This document shows, piece by piece, positions 18,648 through 30,004 of a DNA stretch of 64,000 bases; positions within the stretch are counted from its first letter, which is position 1; each line of letters starts with the position of its first letter. This stretch comes from Ophiocordyceps camponoti-saundersi (nom. inval.). Taxonomy: Eukaryota > Ascomycota > Sordariomycetes > Hypocreales > Ophiocordycipitaceae. The notes below the pieces were generated by a model. It saw only the letters and a program-made list of their open reading frames with translations, ran no database searches and was not told the DNA's origin. The translations under genes were made by a program, and so were the position numbers. The DNA lies in the NCBI GenBank assembly GCA_003339415.1, contig PDHQ01000004.1, positions 70,225 to 134,224 on the forward strand, in the 5' to 3' direction.

Positions 18648-20559
18648 CTACATGTCATTTTCAATACCCTCTTTGTACGCTTTTAGGGCTCGCTCGCGGA
18701 CGTTCTTATGCTCGACCAATGGCTTGGGGTAACCACTCTTCTTGGCCTTGGTGGCGCCGCTGCGACCGTACGGGTCGTGAATCTGCTTGTCGTCGAGATC
18801 TTTGAGCTCGGGAACCCATTTGCGGATATATTCGCCGGTGGGATCGAACTTTTCGCTCTGCAGCAGCGGGTTAAAGATGCGGAAATATGGCTGCGGGTCG
18901 ACTCCAACACTGGCGCTGAAGCCCCAACCCCCGTTGTTGCTGGCAAAGTCGCCGTCGACCAGATGCTCCATAAAGTAACGCTCGCCTTTGCGCCAGTCGA
19001 TGAGAAGATCTTTGGCCAAGAAAGAGGCCACGATCATGCGACAGCGATTGTGCATGTATCCAAGACTGTTGAGCTGGCGCATGGCTGCGTCGACTATGGG
19101 GAAGCCAGTGCGGCCCTCACACCAGGCTGCGAAGTCGTCTTCGTCGTACGACCAGGAGATGTTGGAGTATTCCGGCTTGAAAGGTTTGTTCATGCTACAT
19201 CGTGTCTCAGTCCTTGCACCCGACACCCTGAAACAGAAGAAGAAGAGGGAGCACTCACCACACGTAGGGCCAGTTTACCAGGACGTGCTTGTAAAAGTCA
19301 CGCCAGGCGACTTCGCTGATCCACGTCTGGATCCCCTCGTTGCCGCCGTTGAGCTTCTTGGTCTTGTTACTGTCGCGGGCGGTTCGGACGCAAGTCCTGG
19401 CGCTGATGGTTCCACTGGCGAGATGCACTGACAGACTTGAGGTGCCATCGTCGGACGGGATGTTTCGCTTGTTATGATAACTGCCAATCTTTTCTTCGCA
19501 AAACTTCTCCAGCCGATCCATGGCCGCGTGCTCGCCGCAGGGCCAGAGGGCCTTGTATCTCTTCTTGTCCTCTGCGCTCAGCCGCTTGCTCTGCGGCGCG
19601 TCCGGGATGGAGCAGTCGAAGAGTTTTTTGAACCTCGTGCGTGCGTTCTTGGAATTTTTGGCAGGTGGATCGAACAGCTCGAGCAAGTCCAAGTTGTCAT
19701 GGACGTGGGCGACCCAGGCGCGATACCAGGGCGAATATACGGCATATTGCTTTCCAGCGCCGCTCCGCAGCCGACCCGGAGGCACGACGCAGCTGTCGTG
19801 GACGACGTCGAAAGCCTTGCCGTTCTCGGAGAGGTCACGAACCATGTGAGCCTCTCGGCGCAACTCGTCAACCTCGTACTCCATGTTGGCGAAGAGGTGA
19901 TTACTGCCCCAATCGCCCATCAGCTCGAGGATGCGGTCGGGCAGCGTTTTCCTCTTCTCGACAGATTCGACGTAGAGGGGGATGTCGAGCTTGGCCAAGT
20001 CGCGTTGAAGGACATCAAGCGTCCTCAGCACAAAATCGACTCGGACCGGCGCCGTCAGATGGGCCTCGAAATCTTGCGGGCTGACGAGGTAGACGCAGAT
20101 GAGCGGCACGTCGGCCGACTTGGCCATTTCGCTCGCCATAGCCAGGGCCTTGTTGTCTCTGAGGCGGAGGTCGGTTTTGAACCAATGGACGACGGCTTTG
20201 TCGACGGCGACATCCTTGCGCTGCTTCGCCGTGTCTTCGAGAGCGGAAAACAGGTCGTCAATCGGACGGAGGATGTCGCCCTCTCTATAGGCGCGGGCGC
20301 GATCATTGCTCATCTCGGGAGGATAAAAGTTGCGGAGGACGATGCCATGACGCTCGGCCTCTTCGGCGAGCGGATGCGGCTGACGCAGGCCATTGGCCGT
20401 CTTTTTGCGCTTGTTCGTCTCCTGCGGCGGACTGTTGGTCGACTTTCGTTTAGACGATGCTTTGCGAGGGGCCATGATGGTTGGCAAACGCGTAAGAGGT
20501 GATGGTCGACGCGAGCAGATTGTAGTCAGAGGCAGTCGGAGCGAGCGGGATAGAAGCAT
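18648..20559 (-). CDS. CPD class I DNA photolyase
   Basis: This is a flavoprotein that repairs cyclobutane pyrimidine dimers using blue light. Exon 1 ends at 19259 and exon 2 runs 19194-18648; the join restores WPYVCMNKPFKPEY, the expected sequence. The alpha/beta antenna domain starts at VVHWFKTDLRLRDNKAL. The FAD domain shows EGIQTWISEVAWRDFYKHV, EGRTGFPIVDAAMRQL, MHNRCRMIVASFL and NNGGWGFSASVGVDPQPYF. Two in-frame ATGs exist: 20559 gives 615 aa with an Arg/Ser/Leu-rich, acid-free leader resembling a mitochondrial presequence, and 20475 gives 587 aa with a Lys/Arg-rich nuclear-type N-terminus (APRKASSKRK). Both forms may be made. The gene is divergent from NEJ1. Confidence 0.93.
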
Positions 20560-21221
20560 CGACTCGACGACGAGTATTCGTGAGGAGGGAGAGAATTTAG
20601 ATGCAGTGACGTGTGTTTGTTGGACGGGGGTTGGTTCAAGATCAGTAAAGGAGACGAAGCTCCGATTGCGTGTAGGCCATGACGGGTATGGCGATCGGGC
20701 ATTTTGCGCTAGGCAATAGGTAGGCGATGGTGGATGGTGTTTGATTGAATTGGCGCTTGATTACCAAGGTAGGTAGTTTATGGGGCAGTTAAGGAGATGA
20801 TTGAAGACTGGATATGATGGATGTTCTGGAAGATGAAGAGACAAGCCTGAAGTGATACTCTGTTCAACTAATTTCCTTCTCTTCTCCTCGTCATCTTCAT
20901 CATCTTCGTCATCTTCATCCTTCTTCCTTTCTTCATCCGATCCCGGAAGAGCACGTGACCATATCCTCTCCGGCCTCAATTCTCACTCCTCCCACCCCCC
21001 CTCCCCCTCCTCTTCTCCCGGTTGCACGATCCAACCGCCCAATCAGCTTCCTCGTTTCAAAAAGCGCGTCACAAACGGCGCGCTGCAGCTCTCGCTTCGA
21101 GAAGCTTTCAAGCGATGGCTCAACCTCTCGATAGCCTCTCTTCGGGCCCCGGCAGCACAAGAAGCCACACTCCCTCACAAAAGCCTGCCGTCGCTGTATT
21201 CGCCGAGCCTCGGCCCGCATC

Positions 21222-22769
21222 ATGGCCGCCGCCGACGCCGACGCCGCCGCTGCCGCCGCCGCCACCGCCTGGCATCCGCTGCCGCTGCCTGCGTTACCAG
21301 CCCTCTTGGTGTCGGTCCGTGTCGCCGCCTCATCCTACGTCGTTCGCCTGACCGACATGGCCAACCTGTGGGAGGAGAGCCTGGACAGCGACGCCATATG
21401 CGCCCGAAGCATGGCCGAAAACACCAGCATCGACCCGAGCGACACCCCCGAGAACATGACCCGCTTCCTCGCCAGCCTGGTCTCCGCCCTGGATCCTCTG
21501 CGTCCCGGACACGGTGATACGAGCCTTTGCCTGACACCGGCTTATAGACGCGACGACGGGCTCACCTTGACCGTGACGTGCCCCCTCGCCGGACTTACGC
21601 CTCTGACATGGCCCATCCATCTGACTAAATGTCCTCCGTCCGCCGTGGCCACGCACCTCGTACTACCTTTGTTCCGCACCCATCACGCCGCTCAACTTTG
21701 TATCGAGTCGTTGCTACAAGCCCTCGCCCACAAGGATGCCGCCATCGCAAAGATGGCCGACAAGCTCGAAGCCCTGGGGACGGGGCTAGAGCAAGTCTTT
21801 CCCTCGCTCTTGGGGAGAGGCAAGGTCACCAGGTCAGCCGCCGGCGCCAAGGTCAAGGGTCTGGCTCCTTTTGACCGGGCAAAAGTCTGTCTGGGCGAGG
21901 GTTCTGCCCAACTCCTGCAGACCGTTGCTGGCTGCTCAGGCGTAGATGCGCAAGAATCGCCTGCCTTTGAAGGATGGTGGAGAGGCTTTGGGGAATGTCG
22001 TCGCAAACAAACTTTGTCGCCTCCTGATGATGGTGATGGAGCGTCTTTGCCTTTGAGTGCCAGAGCAGCCGGTCGAGACGGCGACGACGAATTTCAAGTT
22101 CAAGCCACGCCCCCTGGCCTCAGACCGTCTACTACCGAGACGGAGTCGTCGATCCTGCCAGTTGATGACCAAGTTGAGTCTTTGATTCCTGACAGCTACC
22201 CGGCAGCCATGGCCTCTCCGCCGAAGCACCATCCTGTCACCGAGAAAACTATCTCGACTGGTCTTGGTACGATTGGCGGAAAGAAGATGTCGACAGCCCC
22301 CCGGGCCCAGGAAAGAGGTCCGGAGGCGGCTGCGGATGATTCAGAGACTGCTTCCGAGGCGTCAGATGACGACGCAACGGCCTCAGTGGAATCGAATGCA
22401 TGCCCGTCTCTCTCCGCCGTGATCCCGGCAACTACGACAGACGTGAAACGGGGTACAATAGGATCTATCGGTGGAAAGCGGTCAGTCAATGACGACGACG
22501 AGAAGCGTCCAGAGGTCAGCCACGACACTAGCGAGGTTGTTTCTCCCGCCCGCAAAAAGGCCGGCGTCATCGGAAGCATCATCGGGGGAAAGAGTTCGCC
22601 GTCCAAGCGAGCACAAGAAGAAGAACGTGGACGCTCAAAGGGTGTCTCAGACGAGGGTACACGTCGAGAAACATCACAGGAAAGGGCTGATCGCAGGCGT
22701 GAGGAGATTAAGAGGGAGCTGGAGAGAAAGGCCACATCCGGTCCTGCCAAGAAAAAGAGACGATTCTAG
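21222..22769 (+). CDS. NEJ1: Non-homologous end-joining factor NEJ1/XLF
   Basis: This is a likely XLF/Nej1 protein, which bridges DNA ends with XRCC4/Lif1 and stimulates ligase IV. The intronless frame codes 515 aa. The N-terminal head domain is recognisable (WHPLPLPALPALLVS, SSYVVRLTDMANLWEESL, NTSIDPSDTPENM). A predicted helical stalk follows (QALAHKDAAIAKMADKLEALG). The long tail is disordered and has three repeats of a TIGGKK/SIGGKR/IIGGKS motif. It ends in KKKRRF, a basic tip like the Ku-binding motif at the end of XLF proteins. The start at 21222 is the ATG nearest the head domain; an Ala run (ADADAAAAAAA) precedes the fold. Confidence 0.85.
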   Translation: MAAADADAAAAAAATAWHPLPLPALPALLVSVRVAASSYVVRLTDMANLWEESLDSDAICARSMAENTSIDPSDTPENMTRFLASLVSALDPLRPGHGDTSLCLTPAYRRDDGLTLTVTCPLAGLTPLTWPIHLTKCPPSAVATHLVLPLFRTHHAAQLCIESLLQALAHKDAAIAKMADKLEALGTGLEQVFPSLLGRGKVTRSAAGAKVKGLAPFDRAKVCLGEGSAQLLQTVAGCSGVDAQESPAFEGWWRGFGECRRKQTLSPPDDGDGASLPLSARAAGRDGDDEFQVQATPPGLRPSTTETESSILPVDDQVESLIPDSYPAAMASPPKHHPVTEKTISTGLGTIGGKKMSTAPRAQERGPEAAADDSETASEASDDDATASVESNACPSLSAVIPATTTDVKRGTIGSIGGKRSVNDDDEKRPEVSHDTSEVVSPARKKAGVIGSIIGGKSSPSKRAQEEERGRSKGVSDEGTRRETSQERADRRREEIKRELERKATSGPAKKKRRF

Positions 22770-23724
22770 ATATCAGACGAGCCAGGATGACTTTTTCGAC
22801 ACGTCAGCTGCAGCCCACGATGGATCTGTGGTTTCCCCGTGGTAATGTACAAGCGTTGACGGGGACTCTGCGCCTTGGCGGACGATGGGCTTCACGTGCC
22901 GTCGGCAGCACATGTACGACGAGGAGCTGGTGGTGCCACCAGCTTGCCGTCAAGAGACCTGTCAGTTCGTCCGGTTGAACCATGAAAGGTGGTCGCGTGT
23001 GCAACACGGCGAGCCTGAGTGACGCCACTGCCGTGCCGGCTTCAACTGCCGCGTTGCCTAGTCTTGTGTTTGAGTGAAGATTCTTTGACTTGAGTGACGA
23101 CGACGACGACGGGGTGTCTCTGAAGATGTCTTGACATGAGATGAGTTTCGAGCTCAACGCGTCACGTTGACTTTACTATCTGAACGCGACACGATGGAAG
23201 TCAGGTTGCGAATCGTCGTATGTAGGTATGTACTGGCAACGCGGCGGTGAATGATTTTAAGGAACTACCTGGAAGCATACGCCGTCGTCTTCAAGGCAAG
23301 CAGGTATCAGTTGCCGTCATGTCACTCATTGGCATGACACGCCATCAACTACGCTTTGCTTCTCGACCTTGTGATATCTCTGTCCAAACCCACTTGGACG
23401 TGAAAGTTACGACGCAGTTGTCATCGTCTAGGTATCTCTGAACGACACCCCCTGAGGCTGAAAAAAAAGGCCGCAGTAAACGACCACACCACCTCGACAA
23501 TCGGGGATTATTTTCTCTTCTTTTTTTTGATTTAACAACCCGAATCACGATCACGTCGTGGCGATTCATCCAACAGGATCGAGCCGCTGCATAGGAACCG
23601 TCGTTTCCATGCACTCCCTACGCCATCTTCGTCCCGTTGGATGGTTTACAACACTCGAGTCTCCGGTACGAAGCGTATATCTATGGTCGTACGGAAGCAA
23701 AGCCACATTTTGACCAAGGGACCA

Positions 23725-23743
23725 CCCCCCCCCCCCCCCCCCC
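23725..23743. repeat. Poly(C) tract, 19 nt
   Basis: An uninterrupted C-run in the convergent gap between NEJ1 and the forkhead gene. Confidence 0.95.
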
Positions 23744-26740
23744 TCCCCAAATCTCCCTATTCACCTCCCTGCAGGGTCTTGCCCCCCTGTCGCATGCGGG
23801 AGCGGCTGACCTCTGAGTAGACCTCTTGTATGTTTGGGAGGCTGAAGTGTGCATCTCATTCGTCAGTGGGGTAGCACGACGTTCCAGGGACGGTTGGCAA
23901 AGGATCGGAAGGGCGAGCCCTTTCTCCGGGGAACCCGATCCGTGCATCATTGCTTATGATGCTGAAAACTGCCTTTTCTTTTTCTTCGTCTTCTCTTATT
24001 CAACAAAATCGTCAATGGGATATCCGTCATCGTCCTCCCTTTTGGAGGCAGCGGCAGGGATGGGAAGGGGCATGGGGTGGACAGGACAGGAAGGATGAGA
24101 AAAACGTTGACGAGCAGGGACCTGTCTCTTTCAGTTGTCAAAGCCGAAACAAAGGAAGCTGAAAGAAGAGAGAGTACTCGGTCGGCGAGCCCGAGCGTAC
24201 CCGTCAGCCGGAGCCATGTGCCGATGAGAGAGCAGTGAGTACGAAGACTGACGATGATGCTGATGAAGAAGAATAGGAAGAAGAAAGAGGTCGAAGAAAG
24301 GTGTGACGTGAGATGTTACCGAAACAAAGGTCGTCGTCAAGGTGAGTTGGACGGACGCATGCGTTGATTCTGCACGTTGTAAGTGAATCGAGGCGCCTTG
24401 ACGCCAGATGCCGTGCTAATTCAGTCATAGCCATGTCCTGTCGGCTCCTTTCCCTTCCAACCCATTTTTCTTTTCACCGCCCTGTGAGGTGCCGTCTGTT
24501 TCCTATTTCGAGAAGAGGGGTGTGTGTGTGTGCTATGCCTTTCTCCGCCGCCCCTCCCCCCCATCCCTCCCTCATATGCATCCCATCCTGGCTGGTGAGA
24601 CGGTCTTGTCAGCCACCTTTTTCTTTTCTTTTTTTTTCTTCTCAACAGGACTGGATGCCGGTTTCGAGATGGTCATGTCGTTGGTTCCTCGGGGGAAGCG
24701 GCAGTCCCATCATGAACGTCGTGAGGCTTCGACTTTCCTTTGAACGGGACGGAGGAGAAGATGATCAGCAAGGGGAAAGGTGTGTATGTTTAGTCTTTTT
24801 TTCCCCCTCTCTCTTCATAACCTTCTTGTCCTTTTTTCTTTTTCTCTCTCTTCCTTGTGGGTTACGACGCCGGTAGGGGTGACTGTGGCAGCTGTCAGGA
24901 TAGCTCTCCCTGACTGAAGGTTGTTGACTGATGGGAGACATGAGGCTATCCGTGGGGGCTTTTTTTTGGTATCATCCATGCTGCCGTTTTGGCCCCCAAA
25001 CCCCCCTCCCCTGTCTTTCTCTCTCTCTCTCTCTTTCAATAGACACACCCTTGACACCCCCCCTCCCCTGTCTGGGGCTCCGGCTAGGATTCAGTCCCTA
25101 GTGTTCCGCATTTGAAGACGTGCATGATTGAGGCTCACATCTAGTGGGGTATTTTCGGGTCGGGGAAGACGACGGAAGCGCCGACAGGCATATACATACA
25201 TGTTGTGTGTGCGTGTGGCATCTGCGGAATAATCATTGATGGATATTTTTTTTTGAAGATAGTTGAATGTAGGACGGAGAGGGATGAGAGGGGATGGATG
25301 GTCAGGACGGCCCTCCCCGTGTCTCGCCCTGTAAACCCCCGAGCCCCCTTGGCCATATCTCTTTGTCTATTGCTTTGACGGAGACACCGGAGCCGAGTGA
25401 ATGACGAAGAAAGAAAGAATGACGAGATGAAAGGTTTAGAAGAGAGTCGTACGAGATTTTTGTTCCGCGCTTCTTTCTGATTCGCCATGTCTCCCCCAAC
25501 CCCTGTCTGTACATATCACAGCCATCATCACCCCCGTAAGAACAAGACGACGATCCATCGCAGACATTCCAGAAGTGAAGAGAAGAAGATGAAGAGCGTC
25601 TACTCCTCTTTATTGCCATCCCGTCTCGATCTGGCTGTTTGTCAAGCTCGGTTCACAACTCCGTGTAAGAAAGGCAAGGGGGGGGTTAGAAAGAAACACG
25701 AGAGGTAGGCAGCCGATGGGGAACCAAGTAGTTGGGATTTAGGATTTTTCCTTTTTCTTTTCATTTACACTGACAAGAGGAATTCTATAGATTTCACATG
25801 GTTTTTTTTTTTCTTCCCGTTGGCGTCATGCTCGTCTCCTTCGAGATTTACGTGCAGCTTCTTCGCGTGCTCTTCGCAGCGCCGAGAAAGGGATATCGAC
25901 AAGGGGTAAAGGAACAAAAAAAAAAAAGGAAAGAAAAAGTGAAGCGGTTGTGTACATGTGCCGTTCTGCATCATCCATTTAGTAGGATGACAGCCTCGGG
26001 CCTGTGGGTTGTCTGTACGATGGACGTGTGTGTAAGACTACCACGTGCTGGGTACAGATGGAAGATGGGATATTTCTTTTACGAGTGGCTGTTTGTTATT
26101 CACGAGAGGCTCATCGTTATGATTCTGTTTGGTTGAGATGTTGATTTCCAGTTACCGTGAGGCATTCTGTCTAAACCACCTTGTCCCTTCATCAGAGGCA
26201 GTACAGTTCCCCCTCTCATCTTCAGTCCGTAAAAAGCCATATAAAAGAAGAGATTGATAACAGGAGAAGAAAGAATAAAAACAAGTCAAATCAAATGATA
26301 TCGTGCAAGTTGCCGGTGTCGGCCAAGCTCTCTATAACTCCCATCTCCCCACCCCCCTCCTTTTTTCTTCCTGCAAAGAAGAGACAGACACAAAGAAAAG
26401 AAGAAGAGTTCATAAACTGAACACAACCAACGGCGTCATCAGTAATTCATTTGAGCGGTGAGTAGAAGAGATGATAGGGGTTTGGAAGGGCATGAGAAGG
26501 AGGAGGGTGTGTAATGAAGGGGATGAAGGAAAGACACATCATCTCTCGTATTCCAATCCCACATTCAGCGCAAAAGAAAAGCCAGAGAATGAAAGATGAA
26601 GATGTACAAAAAAGAAAGGAGAAAAAAAAAAACCAAGCCACAGACGAAAGAGGCGAGACCCAGAGTTTCGGTATAGCCGGTCGGTACGAGGGGAGCGAAA
26701 TCGGGAAAGGGGTTGGTGAATGATGTTGTAGCTGTAGAGA

Positions 26741-26778
26741 AGGAAGAAGAAGAAGAAGAAGAAGAAGAAGAAGAAGAA
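26741..26778. repeat. (GAA)n microsatellite
   Basis: About twelve GAA units in intergenic DNA. Confidence 0.95.
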
Positions 26779-27835
26779 TTTTGAAACCGGAGGAAATAAT
26801 GAAGAAAGAATAACAGGGCAATAACAAGCCCTGCATGATAGGCATCGAAAAGAAATCGGGCGAGGGCAGCAACGAAACCTGATGCTCCGTTTTTTGTGGC
26901 AACCTCTCACAAAGGCGGCTCGGAGGAAGGGAAGACGGGGATGGGGGGAGGGGGAGCCAACAGCTGAAGAGAGAGAAAGAGAGAAAGAGAGGGAGAGTAA
27001 TTTCATCGGTGGTGGGTGGATGGATGGATGGTAGATGGTGGGCCAGCAGCCTTCGGCGGTAAATCCAGACTGTCGGGACGAAGCTGTGGCGTCGGGAAAG
27101 ACTGAGAGCCTATGGCGGCATGTTCGTTTTCTTGTTCCCTGGTTGGCTTGTGTGTGGGAGGGTGTGGGTGTGTGAGTTGTGGGTGGGTGGGTGTGTGATG
27201 TGATGTGTGGTCTGTATGGTTGAGGAGGTCGAGAAGGAGGAGGAGGAGGAGGAGGAGGAGGATGAAGAGGGGGAAAGCCGGGCGTATGTATGAAAGTATG
27301 TATGTGTGTGTGTGTGTGTCTCCTGTGCGCCTTCGCCGGTGTGGATGGATGGATGGTTAGGTAGGTTGTAGAAACAGTGAGGAAGAGTAGAAGGGCGACG
27401 AGGGTGAGAAGAAGGAGAAGAAGGAGGATGAGGAGGAGGATGCAGCAGCTGCAGCAACAGCATCGTCGACTCGAATCAACATCATGTCTTTCCTTGCCCC
27501 CCCCTGCTTCCCCGAACCGGCCCGGCTTCCCATCCTTCCCCGTCTCTTCCCTCCCCTCCCCTCCCTCCGTCTGTCCGTCCGTCCGTCTCCCTCTTCTGTG
27601 TGACGTTAAGAAAAATTCCCCGGTTGAAAGAAAAGAAGGGCAAGGTAAAAAAAAAAAACGTTGGGTCTTGCACCGTCTCGCGGCTCTCTTTCCGTCCCTC
27701 CCCTTCCCATCCCCCCCTGGTTCCCCCCCCCATCACCGTTGTGTATGTGGCATGTGCCCGCGCGCGCCCTATCATCTCAACATCCCGTTTCTCACGCCCC
27801 CCCCCCCTCTCCCCTTCACCCGGAACATAGCAGCC

Positions 27836-28559
27836 TTATGCGGCGCCGCTGTCGCTCCAGTCGTAGGCCGTGTCGATGCCCAGCTGATGTTGATAGGCCG
27901 CCTGTTGTGTGTCGTCGCGACCGCTGGCGTAGGGGTATGATGAGCTCCCCTGAGCGTAGACGTCGTCTTGGCCGGTTGCCGAGGAAGTGAGGGTCAACAT
28001 TCCGAAATCGCCCGCGCCCTGTGGCCGGAGCATGGCGCGATGATGATGATTATGATGATGATGCATCGTCCGTGCCCTTTCCATCTCCGCCAACGTCTCT
28101 GCCGAGTAGAGCTCCGGCATGACGGATCTAGGGGGGGAGACGCGAGATGCCGCTGCTGCTGCCGCTGCCGCCGCCGCCACCGCCGCCGCCGACCTCCTCC
28201 GGTGACAACTCCGATCGCGTAATCTCGAGTCTCGAGCTGCGCAACCACCTTTCCGGCCGGAGACGGCTCGTTTGGCGCTGTGCTGGGTTCGCTGCCGGCT
28301 CTCGTGGTTGGCCGCGCCCCGTGTGCCCGACCGTCGACGCGGGTTACCCTTGCGGTATCGCGTCGTGCTCTGGACTCCGTAGCAGATGGCCCAGTCCTCG
28401 AGAACCCACTCGTTGGTGCGCTTGGAATCCTCCATCAAGCAGCGGAAATCGCCACCATCACCTTTGCGATGTCGCTTTGTGAAGGCCTATATATATATAA
28501 TATATATGAGTATATGAGTATACACCCAGCTTATCTACTGTCAAGAACAAGAAGAAAGG

Positions 28560-28641
<82 letters not shown>

Positions 28642-29560
28642 GGAAAAAAAGACTTACGGCATTCATACTCAGGTTATGTCTGATGCTGTTCTGCCACCCT
28701 CCCTTTTCCGTCACCGCCTTGTTCGTGTTGTCGCGGAACCACTGATAAATGTCCTGCAAGGTCATGGCGTGGTCCGAACGGCTCATGAAAGCTCTATAGA
28801 TGAGCTGGGCATAAGGCTCATCGAGTTTGCCGTCTTTGAGCGGACGAGTCGCCGAGCAAGGCGGTTGCATCTCCGCAACGTCTTCCAGTCGAGCCGGCGA
28901 GGTTTCCGACTTGGGCGTCACCATGGACATGGGTGGTGCTGGCGGCGGCGCCTTGATAACCAACTCGTCCGGAGACAAGCCGAAAGCCGACTCCATCGAC
29001 AGTCCGAGAGGCATACCGGTGATGGGGTCGATGCCGGAAAGGCTCCCGTTGTCCACTTCGGCGGGGGGGGGGAAGAACTGATGGACTTCCTGACACCGAT
29101 CAAGATGATGTTGCCCAGCCTGTGTCCAACACGTCTCGGAACCTCCGACGGGATAATCGGGTTGAAAGGCTGTCAAGGGAAGATGTTGAAAATCATCACC
29201 CGGTCCCATGGGAGGCGAAGGGAGAGTCTGCTGATGGTGATGGTGATGTTGCTGCTGCTGCTGCTGTTGTTGCTGCTGTTGTTGCTGCTGCTCGCTCTTG
29301 ACCAGCAAACAAGACTGAGCGGCAGCCATCAAAGCATAGTTCTCGGCCGGCGACTGTCCCGACAAGATGTGCGACGATTCAGGCAAGACGTGACACACGG
29401 CGGGAGAGAAGAAGTTGGCGCCGTACGTCCGATGATCCTGCTCGTCCAAGACGGAGGAACCGAGAAAGATGGCGTCCATGTCGATATAATGATCTCCGGA
29501 TCCTATCCGCGAAGAAGCTAGAGGACTCAACATGTCCAAGCCAGCGGAAAGCATGTGCAT
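27836..29560 (-). CDS. Forkhead-domain transcription factor
   Basis: This is a nuclear DNA-binding regulator of 517 aa. Exon 1 (29560-28658) and exon 2 (28486-27836) join inside the forkhead domain: DEPYAQLIYRAFMSRSDHAM, TLQDIYQWFRDNT, then helix 3 GGWQNSIRHNLSMNA, continuing after the intron with AFTKRHRK. The helix-3 residues N, R and H that contact DNA are present. Before the domain are a 15-residue poly-Gln and a poly-His tract; after it come Ala-rich, His-rich and Arg-rich low-complexity segments. The 171-nt intron is itself mostly CT repeat and AT repeat. The start at 29560 precedes the first ordered segment (MLSAGLDMLSPLASSRIGS). I do not assign it to a named fungal forkhead protein. 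Confidence 0.85.
28564..28636. repeat. (GA)n microsatellite inside the forkhead intron
   Basis: Thirty-six GA units on the plus strand, which read as CT in the transcript, lie between donor and branch region of the forkhead intron. Confidence 0.95.
29240..29295. repeat. CAG/CAA tract encoding poly-Gln
   Basis: Gln codons on the minus strand encode the poly-Gln run of the forkhead protein, next to a CAC/CAT run encoding poly-His. Confidence 0.9.
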
Positions 29561-29973
29561 GATTTGGGATGAAGAGTGAAAGAAGAAGAAGAAGAAGAGT
29601 AGAGAGAAGCGAAGAAAGAAAGAGAGAGAGAGAGAGAGAGGGAGAGAAAAAAGCAAAGCTGCAAAGGATAGGAGGGTTTTATAGTAGGAAATATTCTTCT
29701 TCTCTTCTATGTCTCTGATGAAGTGACAGAGGAAGAAAGAAGACGAAGAGGGACACAGTAAAAACAGATGGTCGGCCGACCCTTGCAGTGACACAAAGAC
29801 GCGGGACCCGAGGTAAACGCTTCTCATCACTGCTGGCGAGGACGATGCGATAGAAGCGAAAGTGTCATGACGACGACCTTCTTATGCTTTGACCACGACT
29901 CTTGAGAGGGGGACCGGCCGGGCGGGTCGCAGCCTTGTGGAAGAGGGTAATAAAATAATATAGACAGAGAAAA

Positions 29974-30004
<31 letters not shown>

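Larger units (their letters stand above)
22770..27835. other. 5-kb convergent region without a convincing gene
   Basis: This lies between the 3' ends of NEJ1 and the forkhead gene. I read it on both strands and found only short frames made of simple sequence. It contains C-runs (23725-23743), GAA repeats (26741-26778), GGA repeats (27234-27261) and many CT/AG-rich tracts. Long 3' UTRs or a non-coding transcript are possible, but nothing in the sequence proves one. Confidence 0.5.

Noticed and set aside
19474..20502. 342-aa plus-strand frame opposite the photolyase gene
   Set aside because: The minus strand carries a clear photolyase with conserved motifs; this frame is its complement.
25798..26136. 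112-aa plus-strand frame in the convergent gap
   Set aside because: No domain, poor start context next to a T-run, and composition like flanking non-coding DNA.
28280..29521. Long plus-strand open frame opposite the forkhead gene
   Set aside because: It is an antisense shadow: its sequence is made of GA-repeat translations and complements of the forkhead exons, with no domain of its own.
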